Assembly: GCA_037501455.1 (NCBI GenBank)
Contig: CM074856.1
Coordinates: 44,669,001 to 44,733,000 of the forward strand
Length of the DNA: 64,000 bases
Direction: 5' to 3'
DNA from: Lantana camara
Taxonomy: Eukaryota > Streptophyta > Magnoliopsida > Lamiales > Verbenaceae
Shown: one piece after another, positions 11,457 through 23,485 of the stretch
How the letters are laid out: each line of letters begins with the position of its first letter
Position numbering within the stretch: position 1 is the stretch's first letter
Program-made: the position numbers and the translations under genes
Notes under the pieces: model-generated
The model's database searches: none
The model's input: only the letters and a program-made list of their open reading frames with translations
Told to the model about the DNA's origin: nothing

Positions 11457-11798
11457 GGGAAAAATAGTAAATTTGGTATGATAACTCCACGAATTGCACT
11501 GTTTTGGTACAATTCATTTTTCTATAATAGAATAAGATCGTATCTTTAAAAATCAAGTAATTTGATGCGCATTTTGATTGGAAATTGATTTTGTCCTCTG
11601 GAAGTCCGATCCGGTTTTACATGTGACAAACTCTTAGTTCGTCATATGTAAACTTCGGTGGACGAAATCAGTTTTCTGTAAAAAAATATGTATTAAATTA
11701 CTTCATTTTGAAAATATAATCCTATTTTATCGTCAGAATATAAAATATACCAAAAATACTGAATTAATTGAGTTACCTATCAAATTTATTATTTTCTC
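11457..11798. mobile_element. Foldback MITE, copy 1 (same family as 13294-13667)
   Basis: The ends are imperfect inverted repeats (GGGAAAAATAGTAAATTTGG against the complement of AATTTATTATTTTCTC). The centre is itself an inverted repeat around ACATGTGACAAACTCTTAGT. It aligns along its length with 13294-13667, sharing AATTTGATGC, GATCGTAT, GATTTTG(T/C)CCTC and TTAAATTACTT. It is a non-coding, hairpin-forming element. I could not settle its target duplication. Confidence 0.65.
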
Positions 11799-11880
11799 CG
11801 TACACAAGAAAGTGAGTATCCAAATTGAGATATAGATATCCTTTCGTCTGGTACATAATTACAAATTGGCTTTGATTTTG

Positions 11881-12056
11881 AGGAAATTCTTGTATGCACC
11901 AGGTGTGGGATGGTACATGCACTCCCCATTATTTTATTCAAAAAATAATATATATTTTTTATTTTTAAATTATTTATTTATTTATTTATTTTTTTGATTA
12001 AAATAATAAGGAGTGTATGCACCAAGACCTACACCCAGTGCATACAAGAATTTTCC
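11881..12056. mobile_element. MITE with about 57-base inverted arms and 9-base target duplication
   Basis: The left arm AGGAAATTCTTGTATGCACC pairs with the right arm ending GCATACAAGAATTTTCC. The whole 176 bases is nearly one hairpin with an A/T-rich loop. TTGATTTTG lies at 11872-11880 and again at 12057-12065. A 9-base duplication points to a Mutator-related MITE. Confidence 0.85.
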
Positions 12057-12065
12057 TTGATTTTG

Positions 12066-13293
12066 TGTCGAATTGGAATAGTTTGATCGAAATAACAGAG
12101 ACATATCAAGTTTTTAACTTGATTATATATACATTAGGTCCTTGCACAAGTTTGTGTTGTTACTTGTTATAAGTCGTTACTCGTTAACCTAGACGATTGT
12201 TTTAATTCTCATGGGGAAAATTAAATGATAATTAAAAAGGGAAATTATCATCCAGCTTCCCTGTGTAACACGAAAGTAGCAAGAAAAATTCCGACAAAAA
12301 AAAAGTGCCTTAAAAAAACCCTCTATTTTTTCAAAATGTGTATAAAAAACCTTGAAACGAGAATTTGAGGCGCACGCCCGCTAACTGCGAGTAAGAATGA
12401 GTTTTTTTTCCACTTTTTCAAATAAAATGACTATTTTACCCCTCAATTATATAAATAAATATATATATAAATAAGTAAATGTTAAAGAACACCAAATGTA
12501 AAACCCTCTTTTAACATTTACTAAAAATATTATTGATTACACAAAATGTTAAACTCTCTTTTAACATTTACTAAAATTATTATTGATTACATGTTTTATT
12601 TTTTATAATTTCTGATTAATTATTTCTTGTATATACATATATAAGGTTAATTGAGTGGCATTATAAAATGTCATTTTCTGATCATATCAATATCAAGCAT
12701 ATGCTTCTATTTATTTACTAGCAAATCCCTCACTTCCTAAGATCTCCCCCAATGGCCTACATTACTGCTACTGTTTTATTAAATCTATTGATTTATTTTA
12801 TAATATTATTTTGTCTTCATTAATTATTGCAAAAACATCTACCATTAAGCCAACATAAGCTTGTTTTGCTACATACTTTTGGAAGCATAAATACCTATAT
12901 GAGCACATATACTATTGTTGCTTGTGTACCTATGATAAGTACCATGATAATTTACTGAGACATTCTTTAATAATAGTTCTTAGGTGTAAAATGTCACAAC
13001 TTGCATTCGATTCCACAAGTATTAATCCTCCACTTCTCATTAATAGGTATATTTTGATGCCTTCTTGTAAGATAGTAAGTTAATAATGGCCCGTCGGCTA
13101 ATTACTTCAAGTAGATAATAAGTTCATTTTTAAGGGTAATAATTCAAATTTGAATTCCTCCTGAGATGCGTGTATTAAAAAAAATGTCGCGTCGACTACA
13201 AGAGACTTAAACACGAAATATTGGATAGCTGACTTCTTAATATAAGTATATAATCTAGTTTTAGTTTTTCAAAGTATCCTATATAAAATTTTT
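12066..13293. other. AT-rich intergenic DNA, no gene seen
   Basis: No coding frame or RNA gene recognised. The one clear structure is the 50-base tandem duplication at 12491-12590. GGGAAATTATCATCC.. at about 12239 resembles one end of a TIR element, but I find no partner end. Confidence 0.5.
12491..12590. repeat. Tandem duplication, two 50-base units
   Basis: The units at 12491-12540 and 12541-12590 share CTCTTTTAACATTTACTAAA and TATTATTGATTAC with about five differences. The period is exactly 50 bases. Confidence 0.85.
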
Positions 13294-13667
13294 GGGAAAA
13301 TTGTAAATTTGGTACCAATCCACAAATTTAGTGTTTTTAGTATATTTCATTTTACAAAGACAAAATAGGATCGTATTTTAAAAATTATACAATTTAATGC
13401 ACTTTTTTTTTTTAATTATCGGAAACCGATTTTGCCCTCCGGAAAACTGATCCAATTTTACATGTAGCGAACTTTTAGTTCGTCACGTGTAAATTCTGAC
13501 GAGCAAAATCAATTCCGATAAAAAGTGTATATTAAATTACTTGATTTTGAAAATACAATCTTATTTTATCGCGGCAGAAAATGAAATATACAAAAAACGT
13601 TCAATTGGTCTAGTTTTTTTTTTATTATTTTAATTGATCTGATTGGTGTATTAGATTTGTAATTTCC
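13294..13667. mobile_element. Foldback MITE, copy 2
   Basis: The left end GGGAAAATTGTAAATTTGGT pairs with the right end ..TGTATTAGATTTGTAATTTCC. Inner arms (TATCGGAAACCGATTTTGCC against the complement of GCAAAATCAATTCCGATA) and a CGAAC..GTTCG hairpin make it almost fully self-complementary. It belongs to the family of 11457-11798. It has no reading frame of note. Confidence 0.7.
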
Positions 13668-13733
13668 TCATAAATTTTATGTATCATCCGGATTCAAATG
13701 GATTTATTGTCAAGAAATCCCAAATTTAAGGAA

Positions 13734-14260
13734 AGGGCAAATCCCAAACACCCTCGTCCTTTGGGGCTCAGTGTGCTTTGCCTCCTAACTTTTGAATCGT
13801 TGCGATTGCTCCCTTAACCTTTAAAAAATATCACACTTAGCCCTTTTAGCAAAACAAATTTGTATAAAGTAGATTTCAAATGTGTTGATATTATATATCA
13901 AATTGAAGTTCTCGACGCAAGGAACACAACAATGGTCTCGAAACTAAAATCCGACAACCGACGAAGTAGAAATTTTCGATCAAAGATGGCGCATGACGAA
14001 CGAAGTATTGTAGCGGCTTTCGGAGGCTAATAGGGTCGGCTAGTGTATGGGCTTTGTTCGCCTTGTAGAGACGAACACAATGACAATGGTCTTGAAACTT
14101 GGGTCGCCGTAACGGATGAGAAATCGAAAGTCAAAGTTTGTTAAAAGGGGTAAGTGTAATATTTTTTAAAGGTTAGGAGGGTAACCACAATAATTCAAAG
14201 ATTAGAGGGGCAAAGCGCATTAAGGGCTAAAAGGTGAGGGGGAGTATCTTAATTAGCCCT
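13734..14260. mobile_element. Non-autonomous TIR element with about 120-base arms
   Basis: The left arm (AGGGCAAATCCCAAACACCC.., with TAACCTTTAAAAAATAT) matches the complement of the right arm (ATATTTTTTAAAGGTTA..TTAATTAGCCCT). The core holds unique sequence, including GGTCTCGAAACT and GGTCTTGAAACTT as a short repeat. It is probably MULE-related by arm length; the target duplication is not clear. Confidence 0.65.
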
Positions 14261-16116
14261 CGAGGAAAAATACCCTAAAAAAAAAGGCTTAAAAAAAAAT
14301 AAAATATTAAATTTATTTAATTACCTCAAAGTTGAGTCATCAATATGTATGTATCGATTAGGTCAATACTCAACAAAAGTCATGGAAAATAATATAGAAG
14401 CATTGGACCCACGAGTTGGTGAAAAATTTAATTATCATTAATTGGTATTATTTGTCAACATTTCGACATCTAATCCCACCATGCATGATATATTGATATT
14501 AATCCCTTATTGTAATCAAATTATTGATATGGTGGTATTATTTCGCCATTATAAAAACTTATTAAATATATGAAATGTCGTAATAACCCACGTATTTAAA
14601 TGCAATATCTTATAATAGTTGATGAAATTAAATTAATTGAGATTAGAGCTTATGTTAAAACATGATTATAATTGTAAAAAAGCCACTAAACTTTATCCAC
14701 GTATGGTGGGCCCCATAGCAGGCCCAACCCAAGGATGATAACTATACATATGTCGGCACGTTTATAGTGAAAGTGGCGGAGCATTGGACTGTAAGTAGAG
14801 GACAAATAAATATCAGAGGATGATAGCGAAAGTCAAGTGAACAACCAATGGCATTGAAGGTTGTGGCAATTATCAAGTGCTTCGCGCATTGTTATATCCG
14901 AAACCTGCTGGCCCTCAGCTTGACACGTGTCGAAACATGATTCGTTGTCATTTGACTGTCGCGATCTTTCCTTGAGGTAATTGTGTTTCTGAATTTCTAC
15001 CCCAAAAAAAAATGTCTCTGAATATTTGAATACAAAGTTTTTTATTAAATTAAATTAATATAATATCGAATTATTAAATTATATTTTTTCATGATAAAAT
15101 TGTGATGTTATATTTATTATTATGGGAAATCTACCTAGTCCCTTCTTTCCTTTTATCTTGCCCTAAAATTCTTATATTTGCACGATTATGGAATTTTTCT
15201 AAGTATTTGAAATGATAAATAACCATTAAAGTTTTGTATTTTTGGAGAAAATAATGCATTTTTGGCCCTATGAAACTGAATTTTATGGAAAATTTAAAAT
15301 TTTATACAATTAAACAATAATTTTTATCCCTTTAGATTTAGAAATTGTGGGAAATGTTGTTATTACTTTAGTTTTGGTCAGTTTGTTCCATTTGATTCAT
15401 TAGGACAATATTTTTGATAAAAAAAATGATCGTTTACGGCTTGAATTTGGTGGGAGAAATTATCCAACTTGAGCTATATTTCATAGTGTTTTCTTAATTA
15501 CATGTCATATCTTCTTTAATATAGTTTTTCAAAGGAAAACATTCCAAATGTTTGAAAGTTAGAGATATCGAAATCGTTTTTCTTTCGAAATGAAGTCAAA
15601 ATGGGTATATAAACCCTAAAAATAATTAAAATAATTAATTCCGCAAGCACCTAAAAAACTTCTTATAATTAGCCAACATAACGTTTTAATTTAATATTTC
15701 TGCTATGCGGTCTGGTGTTTGAACATTGCTTTGACATTTTCTGCCACTCTAAAAAATTAACTATAAAATAAATAATCAGGTCATTACTTTGTGATAAACG
15801 ATATTTATAAAGATATTATTTTATCATATCGTGGTGTATCGAACATCACTTAAATAAGAGGGTTTTTTCAAAAAAACAAATATATATTATTATATCAATC
15901 TCATATCGATATTCATGCATCATGTTTTTCACCACACTCAATTTTTATCCAAAAAAGAAAAATGCAATAAAAATTCTAAAATAACGTTGAATCTTATACA
16001 TTCTTTTTTGACTAAACGTAGCTTATACATTCTCTCTATTTCCAATACAAGTTCAAATCAAACTTGGGTCTAAGTTTATTTTTTTTTTCAAAAAAAAAAA
16101 AAAAGACGGAAAATAG
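14261..16116. other. AT-rich intergenic DNA, no gene seen
   Basis: I find no credible coding frame, RNA gene or paired terminal repeat in this stretch. It contains poly-A/T runs and scattered short motifs such as CACGTG-like words that I cannot assign. Confidence 0.5.
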
Positions 16117-16275
16117 CTATATAATACTACTCTCTTCCGCTAAAAGAGAAACAACAACATTAGAGAGCTCCATGTCTCCATAATTTGCAGCTAAAGCTAA
16201 CCTAGTTAGAGAATGAACCACTTGATTTCCTTCCCAACGAAGATTAACAATTGAATAATAGTTTTGAAAAAGAAA
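16117..16275 (-). pseudogene. Remnant of a LINE / RVT_3-type RNase H domain, 3' end
   Basis: Read on the - strand, the frame gives VNLRWEGNQVVHSLTRLALA followed by a short tail and a TAG at 16117-16119. The pattern R.GN.VVH.LTR.AL is the C-terminal signature of the plant RVT_3 (RNase H-like) domain found at the end of many L1-type LINEs. Upstream of it the frame breaks and no reverse transcriptase is present. T- and A-runs lie just beyond the stop (16079-16104), which fits a LINE 3' end. A host RVT_3 gene fragment cannot be excluded. Confidence 0.6.
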
Positions 16276-16882
16276 AATAGAGATTAATATTAATTATGGG
16301 GCTATTTGGCAACTATTGAAAAAGACTGCACTATCAAATTTCACCTCAGCAAAATAAAAAAATAAAATAAAAAAATCGATTATGACCTATGATATATAAA
16401 TATTTTTAAAAATATTATTTTATTTTATCATGTTATATTGCAAGTATTTGATATAGTGAAGTTACTAATTAAATGCATAATGGATTTGGATTTGTTTTTA
16501 ATCTCGTGGTTCAAAATTGATTAATTACCAAATAAGAACTAAAAACCAAAAGAAAACATAAACTAATTAAATTGTCCAATTAAGTCTAAGTAATATTTCT
16601 TTCTTTGGTAAAGGGGTAAATATTGATTTCACTAATGGATATGGCATTATCCCATTCTCGTTCATTTTTAAGAGTTGTTATTATAGCTTTTCATCATTAT
16701 TATTTGATAATAATGTTATAATGGTGGTTAATCAGTCATGGAACACATGCTTAGTGGGTTATAATGGGTTTTCCTGCCCCAAAAAGCACGGACAAATTAG
16801 ATATCTTGCCAAAATCATTTCAAACTATAGCAATCACTGCTTAATTAATTATGACATGCATGTATCTTTTATATATAATTAA
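16276..16882. other. AT-rich intergenic DNA, no gene seen
   Basis: No supported feature was found here apart from ATATAATTAA (16873-16882), the target duplication of the next element. Confidence 0.5.
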
Positions 16883-17265
16883 GGGAAAATTGCAAATTTG
16901 GGACAATAATACACGTTTTTTTACATTTTTAAATTTTAATTTGACATTTTCGATTTTAGAGACACTTACTCCTAAAATTTTGTAATTTTGACCAAATTCA
17001 GCTGAATCCCTAATTTTCAGGGGATATTTCGACGGCCACGTATGCACAAGGGCGGTATTCCGAACGGCCACGTAGGCACAAAGACGGTATTTCGGGTAGC
17101 CACAAGGCACAAGCGCGATATCTTGGGAAGAAATTAGGGATCCAACTGGGATTTGGACAAAATTGCAAAATTTTGGAAGTAAGTGGCCCCAAAATAAAAA
17201 AATATCAAATTAAAGTACAAAAATGCAAAATGGAGTATGTTATTGTCCCAAATTTGCAGTTTTCC
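16883..17265. mobile_element. MITE with 10-base target duplication and an internal triple repeat
   Basis: The ends GGGAAAATTGCAAATTTGGG and ..CCCAAATTTGCAGTTTTCC are inverted repeats that extend to ACAATAAT. The flanks carry ATATAATTAA at 16873-16882 and 17266-17275. The core (about 17025-17122) holds three diverged copies of a unit like ACGGCCACGTAGGCACAA followed by a GCGGTATTTC-like end. Short frames across the core (16841-17192, - strand) are products of this repeat. Its terminal bases resemble the foldback family at 13294. Confidence 0.85.
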
Positions 17266-17331
17266 ATATAATTAATTTAAAGTATGTCAATATATAATAT
17301 ATGAGTTTTATTTTACACCCATAATTAGTAT

Positions 17332-17485
17332 CTATGATGCACGGATACGGACACGGACACGATACGACACGGATACGGCGGCACAGATTTTTTCTTAAAT
17401 TTTCCACGTGAGGAGTGTCGGACACGGTGTCGGACACGACACGATACAACAAAATAATACTTTTAGAAGTGTCCGTGCATCATAG
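17332..17485. mobile_element. hAT-type MITE, 154 bases
   Basis: CTATGATGCACGGA.. and ..TCCGTGCATCATAG are inverted ends. The flanks carry ATTAGTAT at 17324-17331 and 17486-17493. An 8-base duplication indicates the hAT superfamily. The interior is rich in GGACACG/CGACACG words. Confidence 0.85.
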
Positions 17486-17580
17486 ATTAGTATTACTACC
17501 TTATATCTCAAGAAAGCGTTAAATATAGTGAATTAGTCTTTTTTATTTAATTTAATTTCACTTAATTTTGTATTACTTAG

Positions 17581-17757
17581 TGTTAACAAAGGAAACTTAG
17601 GGATAATTGATGTATGCAATCCCGTGATTGTAGAGCGACTTAATTGCTTTCCTTTCCTAGCCTAGAAGTCTGTATTATAATTGTAGTTGTGTATAGTGTA
17701 TCTCATACAAGAATTACAGTAATACAAAACTTTTTCCCAATTATGGCGTCTCATACA
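17581..17757 (+). repeat. 5' LTR of the base Copia element
   Basis: It begins TGTTAACAAAGG and ends CTCATACA just before the primer binding site. At about 177 bases it is short for a Copia LTR. There is no second copy in the window to confirm its limits. Confidence 0.6.
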
Positions 17758-17764
17758 GAAATTA

Positions 17765-17776
17765 TGGTATCAGAGC
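17765..17776 (+). other. Primer binding site for initiator tRNA-Met
   Basis: TGGTATCAGAGC is complementary to the 3' end of plant initiator tRNA-Met, the usual primer of Ty1-copia elements. It lies eight bases after the LTR. Confidence 0.85.
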
Positions 17777-17839
17777 GGAATCCAATCAAACAATAAATTG
17801 GTTTTCTTGCTCATCACTTACCGCAAACCTTTCTCGGCC

Positions 17840-17916
17840 ATGGTTGAAGACAGCAACAACAACCACCGTTCTGGCGTGGCCAAGGAAACACAGACCAATT
17901 CCATAGCCACCGAACT
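17840..17916 (+). pseudogene. Start of gag of the base Copia element
   Basis: ATG at 17840 opens a frame (MVEDSNNNHR..) that reaches the solo LTR at 17922. It resumes at 21347 for about 45 bases, meets a stop, and then continues after Copia A at 31540. This 5' piece is about 26 codons. Confidence 0.7.
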
Positions 17917-17921
17917 AGCCA

Positions 17922-20900
17922 TGTAACAGCCCGAATTTTTGAGATCAGAATAGAATGGGTAAGTAAAGGGTTAAGAGGAAAGCGTTTATAGCCTTAGTCC
18001 ATTACACATTTCATTTTGTGTGAATTATGTGTATTTATGTTCTGATTTATGATTTGTGCCTTCTTGAGAGAACCATATCAATATTCATTCACCGAACCCT
18101 GGACCTTTACCTAAACCTTAAGAAACCTTAGAAAGTTGATTTCCATATTTTTCAAATTCATATTATAGCTTTTATCATCCCGAAATACGTTTTGAAAATT
18201 GTTTGTCGAAAATTCCATTTAGGTCCCTAGTTACTATTCACCATTGATTGCAGAAAATTTTCGAGACACTTTTACCTATCCAATATTGGGTTCGATAGAA
18301 TCCTTGAGAAATTTTATGAATTTTGGTATGATTCCTAAACCCTAATTCTTAACGTAGCTTCCGTAGAAATCAAAACCGCCCGAAAAACCCTAGTTTTGCC
18401 CTAATTTAGAAATTTCCGAATTTCAACGTTTTTCCTATACAATATTATAACCATTACGACCCTTGGATTATTTTACGAATTTTAGGATCTTTTCCAAACT
18501 CTAGTTCAAATCCTAGCTTGATTTATAAATTTTTCCCTATTTTTCCCAAAGTACTATTTCCACCGTAAAAAGTAATTTTCAAACCGTACAACATTTGGTA
18601 TCCAATATTACAGTCAAAATGATCCTTAAATTATTTCAAGAGTCATGGACACTTTCTCAGAAATCAATTCACGTTCTAGCTTCGTTTATGTATTTTATCA
18701 TATTTTTCAAAAATCCCGAACGTTTACTACTTTAAATGTAGACGTTTAAATGATAAGTGTTTATAACCATTAGAAAGCTCTTTCGATTCTCTTTCATTTA
18801 CAATCTTTCTCAGTTCAAACTAAAATCTAGAGAGTATACTACATTTTTATTATTAATTTTACCCTAATTTAGATTTATTTTATTATGATGTATTTATGAT
18901 GAAAATATGTATACATAAGCTCCTACATCACATATACACCTAGCATAACACCTATACCCCCATAATTATATCCCTAGCTTACTCATCATCATGAATCATA
19001 CCCTAAACTTTAGGAAATTGCAAACTAAGCCCCTAAATCACAACTATAAATAGCCTCCCAACTTCACTTAAGAGAACACACAAAATCATCACTCTCTCTC
19101 TCTCTATACACGGCCAAACCCCTCTCTCTCACTAAGGTACAATTTTCTTTTATTATTTCATGCTTTATATTATGTTTTTAATATAATAATATTAGTAGCA
19201 TGCTTAGATTTAATTAAATTATGCTTTAGGAATTTTATTTTATGAAATATATGTCTAATTGTTAGTTTTAAGTACAATGTGCCTACATTATGGAATTTTA
19301 TTTAATTAAATGCATGAATTATGATATGAAATAGTATGAGTATGTGTTTAAATATTTATAATCTTGTTTGATTAAATTCATGCCTAGATTAATTTATTTA
19401 GAATTAATTTTATGATTAAAGTTACATAAAGTGTTACATTTTAAGTTTAATTATGTGCTATGAACTTAGAATTTATTAAATAAGATCATGGACTAGTATG
19501 AACATATTCATGAGGTTAAGAACACATTCATAATGTTCTTGAACAAATCAGGGTGTACGTGTGATAGTGTGTGTATGTGTGTGTCGATTTTATGTTATAA
19601 AGTGTTTAATTCATAAGAAATTGAATAGTAAATGTTTTCAATAGTAATTTTGACTTTTTGGTCAACACATATACAATTAATTTCGAAAATTAATTAAAAA
19701 TAATTATAAAACGGGTTTTGGAATTTTTTAAAGAAGGATTTTATCCAAATTATTCCAAAAATCGGTAAGTTGTAAAATAATTTCAAAAACCAACCTAAAT
19801 TCTTGAATTAAACCCTAAATTCTATTTCTAATATTCCAATTAGGATCATAATGTGAGAATAAATATTTAAGTGGTTAAAGAATTCATGAAACCTAATTAA
19901 TTAATTAAATTCCCTTAAACGGTTAAAATTAGGTTTTACCGGGGAATTCTTTAACGTATTACATAACATATACCTTATGTGATTATGTGATTAGAATATT
20001 ATATGTGGTTATTTGATTAGAATAATAAGAACCTAGTTCTAAGTCAATAGTAGTTATTACTTTCAGGCGACGGTAGATTCGAAGAGTGGAATCCCCACAA
20101 TTCCACTTGACCTTCAACACTAGGTGAGGGTTAAACTATTTTCAACTGGAATCATGCCTGTATATACGTATCTATATCAAAACTATCTTCAAACCTACCT
20201 ACTATTTATGAATTACTACTTTATATACGTAGTACCGTATTACAATATCCCCTTTAAGGGAAAATACTTTCATGTTTATGTTATAGTATCCCTTTTTAAA
20301 GGGAAATTACCTTCATACCGGAATCAGTGTTTTACTAGGTTGCTATATATATTAAGTCCACGTTATCAAAACATTGATTCTGGGTATGCAAGCAAAATAT
20401 TATTTCATGATTCGTGTTATGGGCCCGGCGCGTAGCCGTATCGAGCAGTACTCGGAAGGTATCGGGCCGAGGGTGTTGTTGGTGATACAGACCGCTATCG
20501 CCTCTCGGTAGTGGTTTAACTGGAGGTTAGTTACTCCACGCCAAGAGATGAGGGAGAGATAGCTGCCTCCCGAATCGTGTTCGTGGTCTCTAGGGTTTGC
20601 TCCCCTATTGACATCAAGGAGTAGTGGAGTTAAGATCATTCTTCGTTTTATTGAGGTATCGGTACCCTGTACAGTGCCGATACTGTTTTATTATAATCTA
20701 AGGAGTTACGGATGGAGAGGCCTAGCTTGCAGGTATTAAAATTCTTGTTACAGACGGTTCATATTTTTACAAACATTCCAAGCTACCCCTATCCCTGTTT
20801 TACACATATCATGAACCGTTTCATACTTGTTATATCCTATTGTTAATATTTAAGATCAAGATCTTCTTGATCATATAAATGTATATACGTATACGTATAA

Positions 20901-21341
20901 ACTATCATGCCCCCTTCACTTAGGCACTTTGACTAACCGTCGCCCGTTTCAAATGCATGATTTCAGGGAGCAGTGGAACGATACCTAGAGGTATCTTGGA
21001 GCAGTAGGGTGTCGTGCATATTAGATTCGGGCTAACACAAGGGCACTTAGTCCAGAGCTTGTATATATTATAAATAAGCTGCCCTTACGTTTTATCTCCG
21101 CATGTTATCACCTCACATATGAACCACTTTAATAAAAATAATAAGTTTTACTCTTCATGTGTATCACCATCCCCATCTATTTGCGAAGTTTTAAATTCTC
21201 AGATCTTCCGCTGTGCTATACCTTGTGCTCTATTCAATTACCATTTAAACCGTTCGCCGTAGTATTTCCTGAGTGGTAGGACTAACCTCCACTTGGGGAG
21301 TATTACGGTGTGGGGGTCGTAGTACGAGGGGAGGTGCTACA
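17922..21341 (+). repeat. Solo LTR (3420 bases) of a Ty3-gypsy element
   Basis: TGTAACAGCCC..GGTGCTACA with the direct repeat AGCCA at 17917-17921 and 21342-21346. A TATA box (CTATAAATAG, 19043-19052) is followed by a CT-rich start region, CTCTCTCTCTCTATACACGG, giving + orientation. No PBS, PPT or coding domain is present. Length and ends fit the large LTRs of Tekay-type chromoviruses. Reading frames inside (such as 20124-20435) show no retrotransposon domain. Confidence 0.85.
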
Positions 21342-21395
21342 AGCCAGTCTCCTCCATAACCTACAACCCCAAACCGAAAATAGTTAAGATCACAT

Positions 21396-23469
21396 TGTTG
21401 GAAAAAAGGGAATCAGAAAGCAGCGAAAATTTAAAAATTTTCCAACAAAAGGATCTTAGACTCGCAATCGTGAATCCAAATTCGTAGAGATTATAAACTT
21501 ACTTTTCAATAATCTTTCTTGAAGCGTTTCAAGCCACCCAAGAACGCTCTTCTCGAGGCTTGATCTCCTCTCCTCGGTAAAGCTCGAATCTTTAAAAACT
21601 TCTAACTTGAAGCTCTCTAGAGATAGTCAACCAACTTGATCACAATCTAACTAGTAAGGATGGTAGTTCTCTAGTTAGTGTTTAGGCTTAACCTAGGGTT
21701 TATTTGATCTTGGAGAAAGGATGGTGTTCAACACATGAACCAAAAGAATTGTCAATTACTCTCTAAGGGGAGCTCGAGCTCCCCTATATATAAGTAGAGA
21801 GGGGCGGCCGAAATCCTAGTCCTTATGGACTAAGGATTTGGTCCCTCTCTCTTATTACTTGATCATCAAGTAATTTTGAACTTTGACTTTGAATTCTAAT
21901 TCAAATCAACTTTTAAGAGAGCTAAAATATCCAAACCCTTTTGGATAATATTATACTTTATTTATTAATAAATAAATAACTTATTTATCTAATTAATTAA
22001 ATAGATTAATTTCTCCAAAATAAGACTTTCATTTTAATTCAAAATTAAACCAAAGTCTATTAAATAATTAACACATTAATTATTTAATGTACAAATAATT
22101 ATACACGTGTGACACACGTGTCCCAAGGACACGTGTCCAGTCACGTGACCCACATGTGTGGTTTCACACGTGTGGAACCCTCTTGGCTCGATTAACTCGT
22201 TTAATCATTTTAAAGCCTTAACTCATGTAACCAAGTTGTTGTGTGTGACCCTCTAGGTTCTCAATTCAATTAGCAGTGGCCCTAATTAATTAATTCACTA
22301 ATTAATTAATCAGTCCACAGATTAAACGTCCATAGTCTAGCAACAGGTGTTTAACCCCTAACTGAATTGGAATGTCTCGATTCGACAGAACCTTTAAGTC
22401 ATTGACTCATGTGAGATACAATCCTCCTACTTACTATCTCTCAACCAAGATCTAGGTTAAGGGAATAATCAGAACCCTAATAATCTGGTCTTAAAGCTAA
22501 GTGAATTTCATATCCATTTGATCTCAATCCAAGAAACCCTTTTTCTTGATGTCTTGATCCACTGCCTTGGCCAAGGACTCCATATGGCATATGAATGTCT
22601 TACACAATAAGAGATCACCTTGGAAACGCAAGTGTAGGTCCTTTCTTGATTCTCATTCACTTTTTTGAGTCACTTGTGCAGCCCCAGCATAAGCCTTGAA
22701 TCAATTGTCTAAGGCCACACCCTTTAAAGCTTATACCTAAGACTACAGAGTTAACTCATAAAGTGACGTGAAACCTCAAGTCTAAGGATCAATTAATCAC
22801 ATCAATGACTCGTGAGATATTTCCTAATTTGGAAGTTTCCATTTCCTGAAATAGAAACTTCATTTCCCATTCAGTAAAGCTTATACCTAAGACTACAGAG
22901 TTAACTCATAAAGTGACGTGAAACCTCAAGTCTAAGGATCAATTAATCACATCAATGACTCGTGAGATATTTCCTAATTTGGAAGTTTCCATTTCCTGAA
23001 ATAGAAACTTCATTTCCCATTCAGGAATCTTCTCACACGGGGCACCTCAGTGAACTTACTTATGGAAGTAAGCACCCTCATGTATCACACACGTATCAAC
23101 TATACACTTTGCACCTCCATGAAACAAGGTGGTCCTTCTTAAGGGCGTGATCCCACAAGCAAGCCTTAGAGGAGTCTGGTTGACACTCCCACTGTCTGTA
23201 GGACCCATCGGCTTGGAGTATTTTACTAATCATGACTTATGTGATATAGGGCTCGTTTCATGAACCATTTCACCTAAATGGTAGAGTCCTAAAGTCATCA
23301 TGATTAGGGGAGTTCTCATACATGCGCAGCTAAAGTAAACGCATACCAAACAAGAGCATATAAAGAAGTGTTGCCTGAATTCGTTATTTTATTCAAAGAT
23401 TGCTGTGATTACAATAAGGAAAAGTACAAAGCGGATATACAATCGGCTTTCTAGGGCACTATCCTAACA
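21396..23469 (-). repeat. 3' LTR of Copia A, with an internal 150-base duplication
   Basis: It starts TGTTGGAAAA and ends ATCCTAACA on the + strand (2074 bases). It matches 29595-31534 except for a perfect 150-base tandem duplication (22725-23024), a 14-base gap near 22000 and scattered substitutions. Confidence 0.9.
22725..23024. repeat. Perfect 150-base tandem duplication in the Copia A 3' LTR
   Basis: The units 22725-22874 and 22875-23024 both begin TAAAGCTTATACC and end CCCATTCAG. I saw no difference between them. The other LTR of the element and the LTR of copy B have only one unit, so it arose after, or during, this insertion. Confidence 0.9.
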
Positions 23470-23484
23470 ATCTCCCACTTGCCC
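23470..23484 (-). other. Polypurine tract of Copia A
   Basis: On the - strand GGCAAGTGGGAGAT directly precedes the 3' LTR start TGTTAGGATAG. This is the usual place and composition for the plus-strand primer. Confidence 0.75.
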
Positions 23485-23485
23485 G

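Noticed and set aside
20124..20435. 103-codon frame in the solo LTR at 17922-21341
   Set aside because: No domain, and it lies wholly within an LTR.
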